A stretch of DNA of 64,000 nt, taken from assembly GCA_004172935.1 (NCBI GenBank), contig SDZD01000016.1, positions 40,051-104,050 of the forward strand. The letters are read 5' to 3'. The notes beneath the pieces are model-generated. The model did no database searches. It had not been told where the DNA came from and was given only the letters and a program-made list of their open reading frames with translations. Positions 35,932 through 44,501 of this stretch are shown piece by piece. This DNA is from a bacterium (GTDB taxonomy: Bacteria; Armatimonadota; Abditibacteriia; Abditibacteriales; Abditibacteriaceae). The position numbers and the translations under genes are program-made. The stretch's first letter is position 1, and each line of letters opens with the position of its first letter.

Positions 35932-36489
35932 TTAGCCTCTTGTCTCAAAGCCCAGCAGGACAAAATTCTTGTCCTGCCATTGCCATTCATCGAGCGGGGC
36001 TAAGCCTAATTTATTGACGTGGGCATTCATGGAGCGCCCGTTGGCGGCATTAATCCATGTTGTTCCGACTGCAAAATCGTCGCGCATAGCGACTTTCACG
36101 GCATCGAAGAGAAGAGGTAGGACACCCTGCCCGCGATAATCGCGCGCCACACATACGGGGCCGTATTGGAAAGTATCATCAACCTCGACGGGCTGGCCTT
36201 TCCACTGGATGGGAAAACGCGCGATGGCGATTTCGAAGGCAGGCCAGCGGGCGCAGAAGCGCCAGCTGCCAGTGAAGACGTAACCTGCCATAGCTCCGGT
36301 GGCTTCATCACGAGCAATGTAGAAACGGTTGGAAAATTCTAATTCCTCTAGCAATTCAAGAGAGAAGGGGGTTGAAACGAAGCCCTCGCCACGGTCTTCG
36401 ACGGCCACGTTGTCAATGTAGTTATCGTTTTGCAATGCCAGAATGTCGGCAAAATCGGCTTCGGTGGCAGGACGGACGGAAACAGCCAT
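35932..36489 (-). CDS. GNAT-family N-acetyltransferase
   Basis: 185 aa. Acetyl-CoA-dependent transferase fold: N-terminal VRPATEADFADILALQNDNY, central strand DDTFQYGPVCVARDYRGQGVLPLLFDAV with the pyrophosphate loop RxxRGxG-like RDYRGQG at about 115-121, and the late MNAHVNKLGL motif. Substrate unknown. Divergent from msbA with a 72-bp gap that must hold both promoters. Confidence 0.85.
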   Translation of the reverse strand: MAVSVRPATEADFADILALQNDNYIDNVAVEDRGEGFVSTPFSLELLEELEFSNRFYIARDEATGAMAGYVFTGSWRFCARWPAFEIAIARFPIQWKGQPVEVDDTFQYGPVCVARDYRGQGVLPLLFDAVKVAMRDDFAVGTTWINAANGRSMNAHVNKLGLAPLDEWQWQDKNFVLLGFETRG

Positions 36490-36561
36490 GAGACTAGTTT
36501 GCGTTGAACGTTGACCTAAAATTCTCCAACGTTGGTCATTCCCTGCACACTATTGCCCTTA

Positions 36562-38370
36562 ATGCACAACCTCAAACGGCTGTGGCCCTATGTGAGCGCC
36601 CAGCGTGGCGCGCTTTTGCTGGGCATCTTGTGTGCGGCTTTATCGGGCCTCTTCAATGGATTATTCCTGTGGCTGTCCAAAGAAGTGCTGTCGCCCGTCG
36701 TCGATAATCAGGCTCAAGTTCAGGGAGCTGCCGCACGGCAATCTCGACTCGATGTGATGGTGTTCATCATTCTGGTAGTCGCGGTTGGGCGTCTTGCTGC
36801 CGACGCGGGCAAAATTTACATTCTCCAACGCACCGGTCAGCGTATTTTGGCGCGACTGCGTGAAGCGCTGTTCGGACACCTTTCGACACTATCCATCAAC
36901 TTCTTTGAGCGTAAGCGCACCGGAGAAGTGATGAGCCGCCTCACGAACGATATTGGCGCTTTGCAGACGGTTCTGACGACTGCTGTGGTGTCGTTTGTGG
37001 CCGCTCCTATTGACCTGGCAATTTCGCTAGGCCTAATGCTGTACTGGAACTGGCGCCTTACGCTGTTTGTCATCGTGTTGTTGCCTCCCATCGCGTTCGC
37101 CATCACACGTGCGGGCAAGAAGATCAAAGAGGCGGTCAAAGACCTCACGGACAAGAACGCCCAACTTACCGACTACTTACAGGAAAAAATCGGCGCTATG
37201 CGGCTGATTCAGACCTTTGGCACCAATAACTACGAAGTCGGGCAGTTCAAAGAAGTCAACATGCGCTCGTACCGCGCGACGATGAACCCGATTCGTATTC
37301 AGTCGACGCTGGCACCAATGATTGAACTCATCGGCATGAGCGGAATCGTTATCGCGCTGTGGTTCGGTTCGCGTGACATCATCGCGGGACGAATGGAAGC
37401 GGCGGCGTTACTGTCGTTTTTGCTGGCTATTCACCGCACGGCGATGAACGCCAAAGCGATGGCGAACCTGAACCTGCTCGTTAGCTCGGCGGATGCGGCG
37501 GCGGCTCGCATTTTCGAGTTCTTCGATGAACAGCCGCAAATCAAGGACGCCCCTGAAGCCATCGACCTGAGCGCTCGGAAAGTCGAGGGGCATTTGAAAT
37601 TCGAGCATGTGCGATTCTCTTATCCTGGCGATGACCGCGAGGTTTTGCGTGACATTTCGTTTGAGATTAAACCCGGTCAGGTCGTAGCACTCGCTGGCCT
37701 TTCGGGGTCGGGGAAGACGACCATCGCCTCATTACTACCTCGACTTTATGACCCAACAGCCGGGCGTATCACGCTTGATGGCGTCGATTTGCGCGATGTT
37801 AGCCTTCAATCGTTGCGCGACTTGATTGGCGCTGTGCCTCAGGACACAACGCTGTTTCATGGCACATTACGCGATAACATCGCCTATGGCAGCAGTGGGG
37901 CCGGACACGAACAGATCGTGACCGCCGCGCGGCGCGCTCATGCAGATGAGTTCATCCGCACATTGCCGGAAGGCTATGATGCCCCGGTGGGCGAACGCGG
38001 ACATGGTTTTTCGGGCGGACAGAAGCAACGTCTGGCTATTGGGCGCGCGCTGCTGCGTGACCCGAAATTATTGATTCTCGATGAAGCGACATCGGCGTTG
38101 GATGCGGAGAGCGAAGGACTAGTGCAGGACGCTCTCGCGGAGTTGATGAAGGGGCGCACTACCCTCATCATCGCACACCGTTTCTCGACCATCGTTAATG
38201 CCGACCTGATTCTGGTGATGGATCAGGGGCAGATTATCGAGTCGGGCACTCACTCTCAACTGTTAGCCCGTCAGGGTCAGTATTGGCGACTGTATCAAAT
38301 GCAAGCGTTCCAAAACAAGCGCGGCGAAATCGAGGAAAAGGAAGTTTCTCCGCAAGCGCTGTCGGCTTAA
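36562..38370 (+). CDS. msbA: ABC transporter, MsbA-like lipid A/lipid exporter
   Basis: 602-aa half-transporter with fused membrane and ATPase parts. Six membrane segments in residues 15-310, including the ERKRTGEVMSRLTNDI coupling region. The ATPase has Walker A GLSGSGKTT (about 390), signature FSGGQKQR, Walker B LLILDEATSALD and the switch His in IIAHRFSTI. Type IV ABC exporters of this kind flip lipid A core; the nearby lpxB, lpxA, waaA and lpxK genes support the MsbA assignment, though a general lipid or drug exporter cannot be excluded. ATG 36562 begins the membrane domain. Confidence 0.85.
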   Translation: MHNLKRLWPYVSAQRGALLLGILCAALSGLFNGLFLWLSKEVLSPVVDNQAQVQGAAARQSRLDVMVFIILVVAVGRLAADAGKIYILQRTGQRILARLREALFGHLSTLSINFFERKRTGEVMSRLTNDIGALQTVLTTAVVSFVAAPIDLAISLGLMLYWNWRLTLFVIVLLPPIAFAITRAGKKIKEAVKDLTDKNAQLTDYLQEKIGAMRLIQTFGTNNYEVGQFKEVNMRSYRATMNPIRIQSTLAPMIELIGMSGIVIALWFGSRDIIAGRMEAAALLSFLLAIHRTAMNAKAMANLNLLVSSADAAAARIFEFFDEQPQIKDAPEAIDLSARKVEGHLKFEHVRFSYPGDDREVLRDISFEIKPGQVVALAGLSGSGKTTIASLLPRLYDPTAGRITLDGVDLRDVSLQSLRDLIGAVPQDTTLFHGTLRDNIAYGSSGAGHEQIVTAARRAHADEFIRTLPEGYDAPVGERGHGFSGGQKQRLAIGRALLRDPKLLILDEATSALDAESEGLVQDALAELMKGRTTLIIAHRFSTIVNADLILVMDQGQIIESGTHSQLLARQGQYWRLYQMQAFQNKRGEIEEKEVSPQALSA

Positions 38371-38380
38371 AAATGTCGTG

Positions 38381-38554
38381 TTAATGAGAATTGAATTAGC
38401 CTCCGAAATCAATTAATTTCGGGGGTTAATCAATTTTTTAGGGTCTTAAACCAATATTTTTAATTGATTTAAGAGGGAACGACTCGTGAGTTGAGCGTGC
38501 ACATGGGGAAAGATTGATTAATCAATTTTTATTCAATCTTTGGAGCTTATTGAG
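38381..38554. repeat. AT-rich intergenic repeat, copy B (reverse orientation)
   Basis: The 354-bp gap 38371-38724 has no gene. Read on the minus strand it starts TTCTCAATAAG at 38554, passes ATTGATTAATCAATC (about 38511-38525) and CTAAAAAATTGATT, and ends TTCAATTCTCA at 38385-38395, the same order as copy A. After it come CACCACGGAGACACAGAG (38560-38577), a T10-G7 homopolymer at 38581-38597 and a hairpin at 38659. Confidence 0.55.
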
Positions 38555-38658
38555 AAATTCACCACGGAGACACAGAGATATTTTTTTTTTGGGGGGGCTG
38601 CGCGCGAAGGCGCAGAGAACACTCCCGAAGAGGAGAGAGGGGTTGACATAAGTGATGG

Positions 38659-38680
38659 GGGGTCTAATTTCCCAGACCCC
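38659..38680. terminator. Terminator hairpin for the DinB-like gene
   Basis: GGGGTCT (38659-38665) and AGACCCC (38674-38680) around an 8-base loop; lies just beyond the minus-strand DinB-like stop and also faces T-rich sequence on the + strand. Confidence 0.55.
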
Positions 38681-38724
38681 ATTTCATTATTTTCAGTATA
38701 ACCGATTTACAGTTACTCCTCAAC

Positions 38725-39165
38725 TTAGTCGAGGCAACCGAGTAGTGCCGCCAAATAGTTGATTTGGCCTTCGTGGTAGGACATGTTCCAGTAAGGGTAG
38801 CTAAGGATGTCGGCTAAGTCTTCGCGGTGGTTGAGGTCGGCAGAGGGGATAGCAAGAATGACCTCGGCGACTTTAGAGGCGTTTTCGTGAAGTAGATTTT
38901 GTAGAGTGGGCCAGTCTTCGCAGAGCGCGGCGATTTGGTCTTTGTAGTAGATGTAAGCCCAGTCGGAGGGAAAATCTCCGCCGTTTATCATGTGGATTAC
39001 GGAGTTGTTCATTATGGCGCATTCGGCGACCATATCCAAAGCCGAACGGGCGTCCTTTGCTGGCTTCCAGTTGCGCTTGTCTTCGGGCAATTTGAGCAGC
39101 GCGGTTTCGAGAGTTGTCGCGGCTTTGATGGTCGAGTCGGCTAGAAATGATTGTAACGAAGACAT
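38725..39165 (-). CDS. DinB/YfiT-like four-helix protein
   Basis: 146 aa from ATG 39165 (a TTG five codons upstream is possible but has no advantage). Four-helix pattern with LETALLKLPEDKRNWKPAKDARSALDMVAECA near the start and the metal-site His of the last helix in NMSYHEGQINYLAALLG. The DinB superfamily includes metal-dependent thiol transferases such as bacillithiol S-transferases. The specific substrate is unknown. Divergent from waaA. Confidence 0.8.
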   Translation of the reverse strand: MSSLQSFLADSTIKAATTLETALLKLPEDKRNWKPAKDARSALDMVAECAIMNNSVIHMINGGDFPSDWAYIYYKDQIAALCEDWPTLQNLLHENASKVAEVILAIPSADLNHREDLADILSYPYWNMSYHEGQINYLAALLGCLD

Positions 39166-39250
39166 AACGGTCGGCTTCAAATATCAAAATGCAGTCCAAG
39201 TGGACGGCAGCTTAGAACCGTGCTTTGGTCGGGCACAGTAAATTGAAATC

Positions 39251-40531
39251 GTGTTCCCGCTGTTTAACGCCCTGTTAGCGCCCTTCTATCCGGCTCTTGG
39301 CCTGTATACGCTGTACCGTCGTTTCGTCCAGAAAAAATCGGCAGCGTCGTTTCAAGGGCAGTGGGGACACATCTCTCCAGAAATGCGCGCTTTTGGCCGG
39401 ACGCCACACCCAAAGATTTGGATTCATGCCGTTTCTGTGGGAGAAACGATGGCGGCGAAGCCGATTTTGGCGGCTCTTCGCGCTGAAATGCCGGATGCGA
39501 AGATCGCGCTTTCCAGCACGACGGATGCGGGGCGCGAACTTGCTCAAAAGCTGTTGCAAAATAAAGAGATCGACCTGTGTTTTGGGTTTCCTCTGGATTT
39601 GCCAGTGGCTATCGTTCCGGTGCTGAACGCGATTCGGCCCGGCGCCATTGGATTCGTGGAAACGGAACTGTGGCCGAACCTGCTGCATATCGCGCATAAA
39701 CGGCAGATAGCGACATTTTTGCTGAATGGGCGAGTTTCGGACAACCTGTTGAAAACAGCACCCAAATTAGGGCCTCTGTGGAAATGGATGAGTGGCAATG
39801 TGACACAGTTTCTTATGCGCGGAGATGATGATGCCGAGCGTCTGCGCTCGTTGGGTGTGGCGCAGGAAAAGATTATGGTCGCGGGCGATGTGAAGTTAGA
39901 GGCACCGCTGATAGATGCCTCGCTATCGAGAAAACAGTGGCGCGAGCGGTTGGGACTGACGAATGAGCAATTGGTTGTCGCGGGTTCAACGCATGACGGC
40001 GAGGAAGTAATGCTGCTGAGCGCATTCGCGACGCTAAGAGAGAAGATGCCATCGCTTCGGCTGGCGCTGGCGCCGCGCCATCTTGACCGTGCTGGCGAAG
40101 TGGCGCGGCATATCGAAGCGGCTCATTTTCGAGTAGCGCGGCGCTCGGAAAACGCACAACCAGCAGAAGATGCGGTTTATCTACTCGATTCCGTGGGGGA
40201 ACTCGCGGACTTTTATGCAGCGGGTGATGTGGCGTTAGTAGGTGGCACTTTAATTCAACGCGGCGGGCATAATTTGCTCGAACCAGTTGTGCGTGGTGTG
40301 CCCGTCGTGTTTGGGCCAAGCGTCGATAATTTTCGCCCTGCCGCCGAACTTATTCTCAAACATAATTTGGGGGAGAAAACTGACGAGAGCCACCTCGCAG
40401 AAACGTTGAAGCGGTGGTTAGAGAGGAAAGACGATGATTTTGCGGCGCGGGTTGAGGGGGTGCTTTCGCCGCATCGGGGGGCAGCACAGCGGATGGCGAA
40501 GAGAATTGGGGAAGCGGTGAGGGGGAAGTGA
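39251..40531 (+). CDS. waaA: 3-deoxy-D-manno-octulosonic acid (Kdo) transferase
   Basis: Transfers Kdo to lipid A at the inner membrane. 426 aa, normal. N-terminal membrane segment, then the conserved IWIHAVSVGETMAAKPILAAL block at about 58-78 with the catalytic Glu in the GE pair, ALSSTTDAGRELAQ, FVETELWPNLL, VAGSTHDGEEV and the late GGTLIQRGGHNLLEPVVRGVPVVFGP motif of GT30. GTG start at 39251. The downstream terminator is shared with the convergent GH63-like gene. Confidence 0.93.
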   Translation: MFPLFNALLAPFYPALGLYTLYRRFVQKKSAASFQGQWGHISPEMRAFGRTPHPKIWIHAVSVGETMAAKPILAALRAEMPDAKIALSSTTDAGRELAQKLLQNKEIDLCFGFPLDLPVAIVPVLNAIRPGAIGFVETELWPNLLHIAHKRQIATFLLNGRVSDNLLKTAPKLGPLWKWMSGNVTQFLMRGDDDAERLRSLGVAQEKIMVAGDVKLEAPLIDASLSRKQWRERLGLTNEQLVVAGSTHDGEEVMLLSAFATLREKMPSLRLALAPRHLDRAGEVARHIEAAHFRVARRSENAQPAEDAVYLLDSVGELADFYAAGDVALVGGTLIQRGGHNLLEPVVRGVPVVFGPSVDNFRPAAELILKHNLGEKTDESHLAETLKRWLERKDDDFAARVEGVLSPHRGAAQRMAKRIGEAVRGK

Positions 40532-40564
40532 GTACATAAACACCAACCGAAAGAGCAGAAAAAC

Positions 40565-40591
40565 TCAGCCTCACTAAAACAGTGAGGCTGA
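40565..40591. terminator. Convergent terminator for waaA and the GH63-like gene
   Basis: TCAGCCTCACT (40565-40575) / AGTGAGGCTGA (40581-40591), loop AAAAC. The stop codon of the minus-strand gene lies inside the stem. Confidence 0.75.
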
Positions 40592-43183
40592 CAAAGTTAA
40601 TTTGTCAGTTCCGGGGCGGAAATTTTTGCTTCGACGGGTGGTGTTACCATCAACTTTTAGTGTCAGGCCAGCAGTGGCAGTCCACAATACGTCGATGCGA
40701 TGGCCACGATGCGGAGCATTACGAAGGGCGAAGGAATCGAGTTTCATAGGAAGCGGGTCGATAACTATGCTGCCATCATCTTGCGGCTCCAGTCCGGCGA
40801 TGTGGCGGATGTAAATGTCAATCCACCAGGAGTGCATATAATCGCGGAAGTTGCTTAGACCTCGGCCTGAAAATGGGTCGTAGCGCTCGTAGAAATCGGC
40901 GCGGGGCTGCATGTGGTTGGCGGCGGCGCGCTTGAATAGTTCAGCGGCTTGCGGGAGTAGGGAGCGGTCGAGGCGCTTGGCGGAGGTGGCGAAGCCTTCG
41001 ATGATGTGCGAGGTGGCGGCGGGCCAGCTGGGGCCAGCCCAGTAGCGCTTGACGGGGTCAAATTCGGGGTCGCTCTGGGACATGGCGGGAATAGGGTGCG
41101 GCGTCCAATATTCGTTCGAGTTGAGCAGGTAGCGTCCGACTTCTTTCATTTGTTCGCGGCGTAGGAAATCGCCCATCAGCGGATAGAAAATGCAAATCGA
41201 GTTGTATTCGGACAGCTCATCGTTATCGGGATTGCGGTCGCGGAAACGCTCTAAATCCTTATCCCAAGTTATATCGAGCAGCGCATTGGCTGACTTTTGG
41301 GCATAGTTGGAAAAGTAGTTGGCATCGGCAACTTCGCCCAGTTCGCGCGCCATTTTGGAGACGGCTTGCAGGTTCAAATAGGCGTAGGTAGTCGCATCAA
41401 CGGCCTCATAGCGGGCAGGTTTGCCGTTTTTCCAGCGACGGTGCAAATCGTCCATGCCCGTTTCCAGTTGGTGGTCGATGTTAAAAAGGCCGTTGCCATC
41501 GGGGTCACGGTCGCTAATCCACCACTGCAAATTCTTCTTCATCATGGGATAAAGAGAGCGCAAACCATTTTTATCGCCGTGGATTTGATACCACTGCCAA
41601 GCGGTGTATGGCAGCAATGAAGCGCCGCTCTTGCTGCGGTGATCGAGAGGAACATCGTTAGTACGCGGAGAGGCGTACCAGGGGAAACGGCCATCATCAT
41701 AGGCAACTTGCCCCATGTTCGCGATGTGGCCGAAACCGATTTGTGGGTTATCGGCCCAGTTCATGTCGAAGGCCATGAAGGGCGCGCTGTAGCAGCAGTA
41801 GGTTTGAAATGCCTGTCGTCCTTCCATGACAACGGGATATTTAAAGAGGCCCAAATCGCCACCCGCAGTAGAGAATTTGAGCAAGAACCAGCGGAAGGCG
41901 TACAGCTCGTTGAGAGATTTGTCGGAGCACTCGAACCGGGGGATGTCGTTCTCGTAAAAGCGCTTCCAGTCGGCGCGGTTTACTTCCAGAGGATTCTTTT
42001 GCCCAAGAACACGACCAAGATTAGCGAGAGCAGCTTTCGAGGTGCGTTCGATGGCACAACCGACTGTAAAATCGCGTTCTCCGTTGGCTGGAACTTGCAC
42101 CTCATAGACAAGGCGGTAAGTACCGGGAATGGATACGTCGGCCTCTACAGGAGCCACTTTGGCGCCTACTGCTATCGCCAAACCTTCGGGCAAGGTGCCG
42201 GGGAAAACGTTCTTGTCGAACATCAGCACGTTGTTGCCTTCACGACGAGTAATTTTTTCGCCGCCTTTGCTACCACGCCAGTCGAAAGATTGGCGGCAAT
42301 CGCCCTGAATTTCCACGTGGTGGGTGATGGCTTGGTTGGTTTTGTTCAGGAAGTGCAGCCGCGAAACCACGACATCATCTTGAGTGACACAAACCTGACG
42401 AGTCTCGACCAAAGAGTCGGTCGCAACTGGATTGGCCTGTGAGGTGAAGGGAACCGGGGCAGTGGCAGCCTGAATTTCGATGCGGTCGAGGTTGATGTTG
42501 CCCGCGACGAGTTGCGGGGCAACTGTGACGTGGTCGGGATACCAATCGAGCGTTTTTCCATCGACTGCGCTGAAAATGTCGCCGAGTTCGTGGGTGGCGT
42601 AGAAGAAGCGGGATGGGGCGCCCGTATAGAGGGCCACATTTTTCCCATGACCGACGCTGTTTTTATCGGAACGATTGCCGACGAGGTCGAGGACTGGAAC
42701 TGGTTTCAGGTGCATTTTTTCCATAGTTGCCGCTGGAACAACGGTAATTCGTAAGCGATGTGTTCCCGCTGCGAGCGAGGAAAGATTCAAAGCGACTTCA
42801 CGAAACTGCGCGTCGGTACTGCCCCAGCCTCCGCTGGAAGCGCAGCTGAGAGTACCAACTTTAACTCCATCAACAGTGACGCTAAGCACAGAAGCGCCAG
42901 TGGTTTCGCGGGCATAGCGCACAGTCAGGTTTGCGGGAGCGATACGAGCAGGGAGAGCAAATTGGTATTCGGCGAAATCGCCGAAGGCGCTACCGAAATC
43001 TTCGCCAAGCACTTCGCCGCCAGAAGCCGCCATCTTGAAATCTCGTTTGTGAGAGCCTTGCTGGGTGGTCGGGTTTTCGGCCTCAATGATGATTGGAGCG
43101 GTCGCGTTTTGAGCGTAGGCCATTGAGGCTCCGCACATCGCAACAACGAGAAATCCTGAACGAAAAATTGACGATGTGGCCAT
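40574..43183 (-). CDS. Secreted six-hairpin glycosidase (GH63/MGH1-like) with N-terminal carbohydrate-binding domain
   Basis: 869 aa from ATG 43183, which begins a signal peptide (FRSGFLVVAMCGASMAYA); a TTG six codons upstream is less likely. An N-terminal beta-sandwich (about 25-165, IIIEAENPTTQQGSHK then VRYARETTGASVLSVTVDG) resembles CBM6/35 modules. The catalytic (alpha/alpha)6 part runs about 430-830, with ETGMDD, VDATTYAYLNLQAV, YWAGPSWPAATSHIIEGF and YDPFSGRG, as in mannosylglycerate-hydrolase/GH63-type enzymes. Probably periplasmic or secreted sugar hydrolase. The divergent AraC-type gene at 43541 is a likely regulator. Substrate not predictable. Confidence 0.75.
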   Translation of the reverse strand: MATSSIFRSGFLVVAMCGASMAYAQNATAPIIIEAENPTTQQGSHKRDFKMAASGGEVLGEDFGSAFGDFAEYQFALPARIAPANLTVRYARETTGASVLSVTVDGVKVGTLSCASSGGWGSTDAQFREVALNLSSLAAGTHRLRITVVPAATMEKMHLKPVPVLDLVGNRSDKNSVGHGKNVALYTGAPSRFFYATHELGDIFSAVDGKTLDWYPDHVTVAPQLVAGNINLDRIEIQAATAPVPFTSQANPVATDSLVETRQVCVTQDDVVVSRLHFLNKTNQAITHHVEIQGDCRQSFDWRGSKGGEKITRREGNNVLMFDKNVFPGTLPEGLAIAVGAKVAPVEADVSIPGTYRLVYEVQVPANGERDFTVGCAIERTSKAALANLGRVLGQKNPLEVNRADWKRFYENDIPRFECSDKSLNELYAFRWFLLKFSTAGGDLGLFKYPVVMEGRQAFQTYCCYSAPFMAFDMNWADNPQIGFGHIANMGQVAYDDGRFPWYASPRTNDVPLDHRSKSGASLLPYTAWQWYQIHGDKNGLRSLYPMMKKNLQWWISDRDPDGNGLFNIDHQLETGMDDLHRRWKNGKPARYEAVDATTYAYLNLQAVSKMARELGEVADANYFSNYAQKSANALLDITWDKDLERFRDRNPDNDELSEYNSICIFYPLMGDFLRREQMKEVGRYLLNSNEYWTPHPIPAMSQSDPEFDPVKRYWAGPSWPAATSHIIEGFATSAKRLDRSLLPQAAELFKRAAANHMQPRADFYERYDPFSGRGLSNFRDYMHSWWIDIYIRHIAGLEPQDDGSIVIDPLPMKLDSFALRNAPHRGHRIDVLWTATAGLTLKVDGNTTRRSKNFRPGTDKLTLSASLF

Positions 43184-43540
43184 CTTTACTTTGATTATCA
43201 ACTAAAACAAATACACAAGAAGAGACGTTAAAAAGCTGGATAAATGCGACTTGCGTCTGCTCGCGAAAAGTACAGAGTTCAATAGGCGCAAATTGCGGCC
43301 AGGGACAATGTACTCATGGCTTCCTACGTTCCCAACACTGCAGTCAGAATCTATAGTTTCACGCTCAAATATGTTGATATTGGCGCTGTGACTCAACCAA
43401 CAGCACAGGGAATTTGTATAAAATCAGCTTACGATTGCCATACTTGGATGAGGCAAAGTGTAGTTCGATAAATTGGCGAAAAATAGCGGATTTTACGGTA
43501 TAAAAATAGGATTTTCTGAACTTATAGGAGCGGGTTTGTT
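43184..43540. promoter_or_regulatory. Divergent intergenic region between the GH63-like gene and the AraC-type regulator
   Basis: 357 bp without a gene, more AT-rich than its flanks. It must hold promoters for both genes. TATAAA-like hexamers occur at about 43418 and 43499 and AGGAG at 43526-43530 precedes the regulator start. I see no convincing operator repeats. Confidence 0.4.
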
Positions 43541-44404
43541 TTGAGCACAAAAGGAATCTGGCACACGATGGATGAATTTAATTCACAGCCGACGGACAAC
43601 GTTTTAGATGTAGAGGGATCATTGCCAATCGACGCCCAATTGGCCGGGATTGTGATTTCGCGCGGTGAGGGGCGTCATATCGAGCGTATCGCTTCGCATT
43701 TTGTGCTGCTTGTCGTTCGACAGGGGATTTTATATATCGAGGAGGAAGGGAAGGAATTCGAGGTTCATGAGGGGCAAGCACTGTTGTTATGGCCGGGTCG
43801 TCACCATCAGGGCACACGCGACTATGATGAGAATTTGCAGTTCTTCTGGCTGCATTTCACAATGATGCCTCGACAAAAGGGGCAAGAGACATTGTCGATT
43901 CCGCAACACACCCAATTGACGCGGCCTGATTTCGTTACGGAACTTTTTCGGCGCTTTCTGGATGATCAGGGGACAGGGACTTTGCTACCATTGGGAGCCG
44001 CTTTGTACTCGTGGATGATTTTGATGGAAGTGGCAGCGACAGGCCCGACCAATGACACGCACGCGACGGCGGCATTGGCAGTGCGGGTGCATACCTATAT
44101 TCGCACCCATCACCATGAGCGGATTTCGGTGTCGGATGTGGCTCAGGCGGTTGGGTATCACCCACAGTATCTGGCCCGTATCTACCGCCAGACCTATAAA
44201 GTGTCGCTATCGGGGGCGATACGGCGGGTGCGGATTGACCACGCCAAATGGCTGTTGCTTCATACCGAAAGCAAAATCAGCAAAATCGCGTTACTCAGCG
44301 GGTTCGAAGATGCCAGCTATTTTCAGCGGGTGTTCAAACAACTCGAAGGAATTACGCCATTGCAGTTCCGGCGTATGCACGCTCATATGAACGTGAATTA
44401 CTGA
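43541..44404 (+). CDS. AraC-family transcriptional regulator
   Basis: 287 aa. N-terminal cupin sensor domain (about 35-130, with GQALLLWPGRHHQGT) and a C-terminal AraC DNA-binding domain of two helix-turn-helices (about 185-285): ISVSDVAQAVGYHPQYLARIYR and ISKIALLSGFEDASYFQRVFKQ, ending GITPLQFRRM. TTG start at 43541 has AGGAG 10 nt upstream; an in-frame ATG at 43571 is the alternative. Divergent orientation suggests it senses a sugar and controls the GH63-like gene. Confidence 0.9.
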   Translation: MSTKGIWHTMDEFNSQPTDNVLDVEGSLPIDAQLAGIVISRGEGRHIERIASHFVLLVVRQGILYIEEEGKEFEVHEGQALLLWPGRHHQGTRDYDENLQFFWLHFTMMPRQKGQETLSIPQHTQLTRPDFVTELFRRFLDDQGTGTLLPLGAALYSWMILMEVAATGPTNDTHATAALAVRVHTYIRTHHHERISVSDVAQAVGYHPQYLARIYRQTYKVSLSGAIRRVRIDHAKWLLLHTESKISKIALLSGFEDASYFQRVFKQLEGITPLQFRRMHAHMNVNY

Positions 44405-44501
44405 TTCAGATCAGATGATTAAACACAGAGGGAAAGAAGTAAGTAAGAGGAATTTTTGCGTCTAATCTCCGTGTTTTAAGAAGCGCTTTAAAATAACTTT
44501 T

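Noticed and set aside
38560..38600. CACCACGGAGACACAGAG and a T10-G7 homopolymer as a phase-variable site
   Set aside because: It is intergenic, not within a reading frame or a recognisable promoter, so there is no evidence for switching.
38643..38670. TTGACA-N16-TAATTT promoter-like sequence
   Set aside because: Hexamers fit sigma-70, but no plus-strand gene follows and the second hexamer lies in a terminator hairpin.
41639..42442. 267-codon open frame on the plus strand
   Set aside because: It is antisense to the GH63-like gene, whose family motifs are on the minus strand; the frame has no recognisable domain and arises from base composition at codon third positions.
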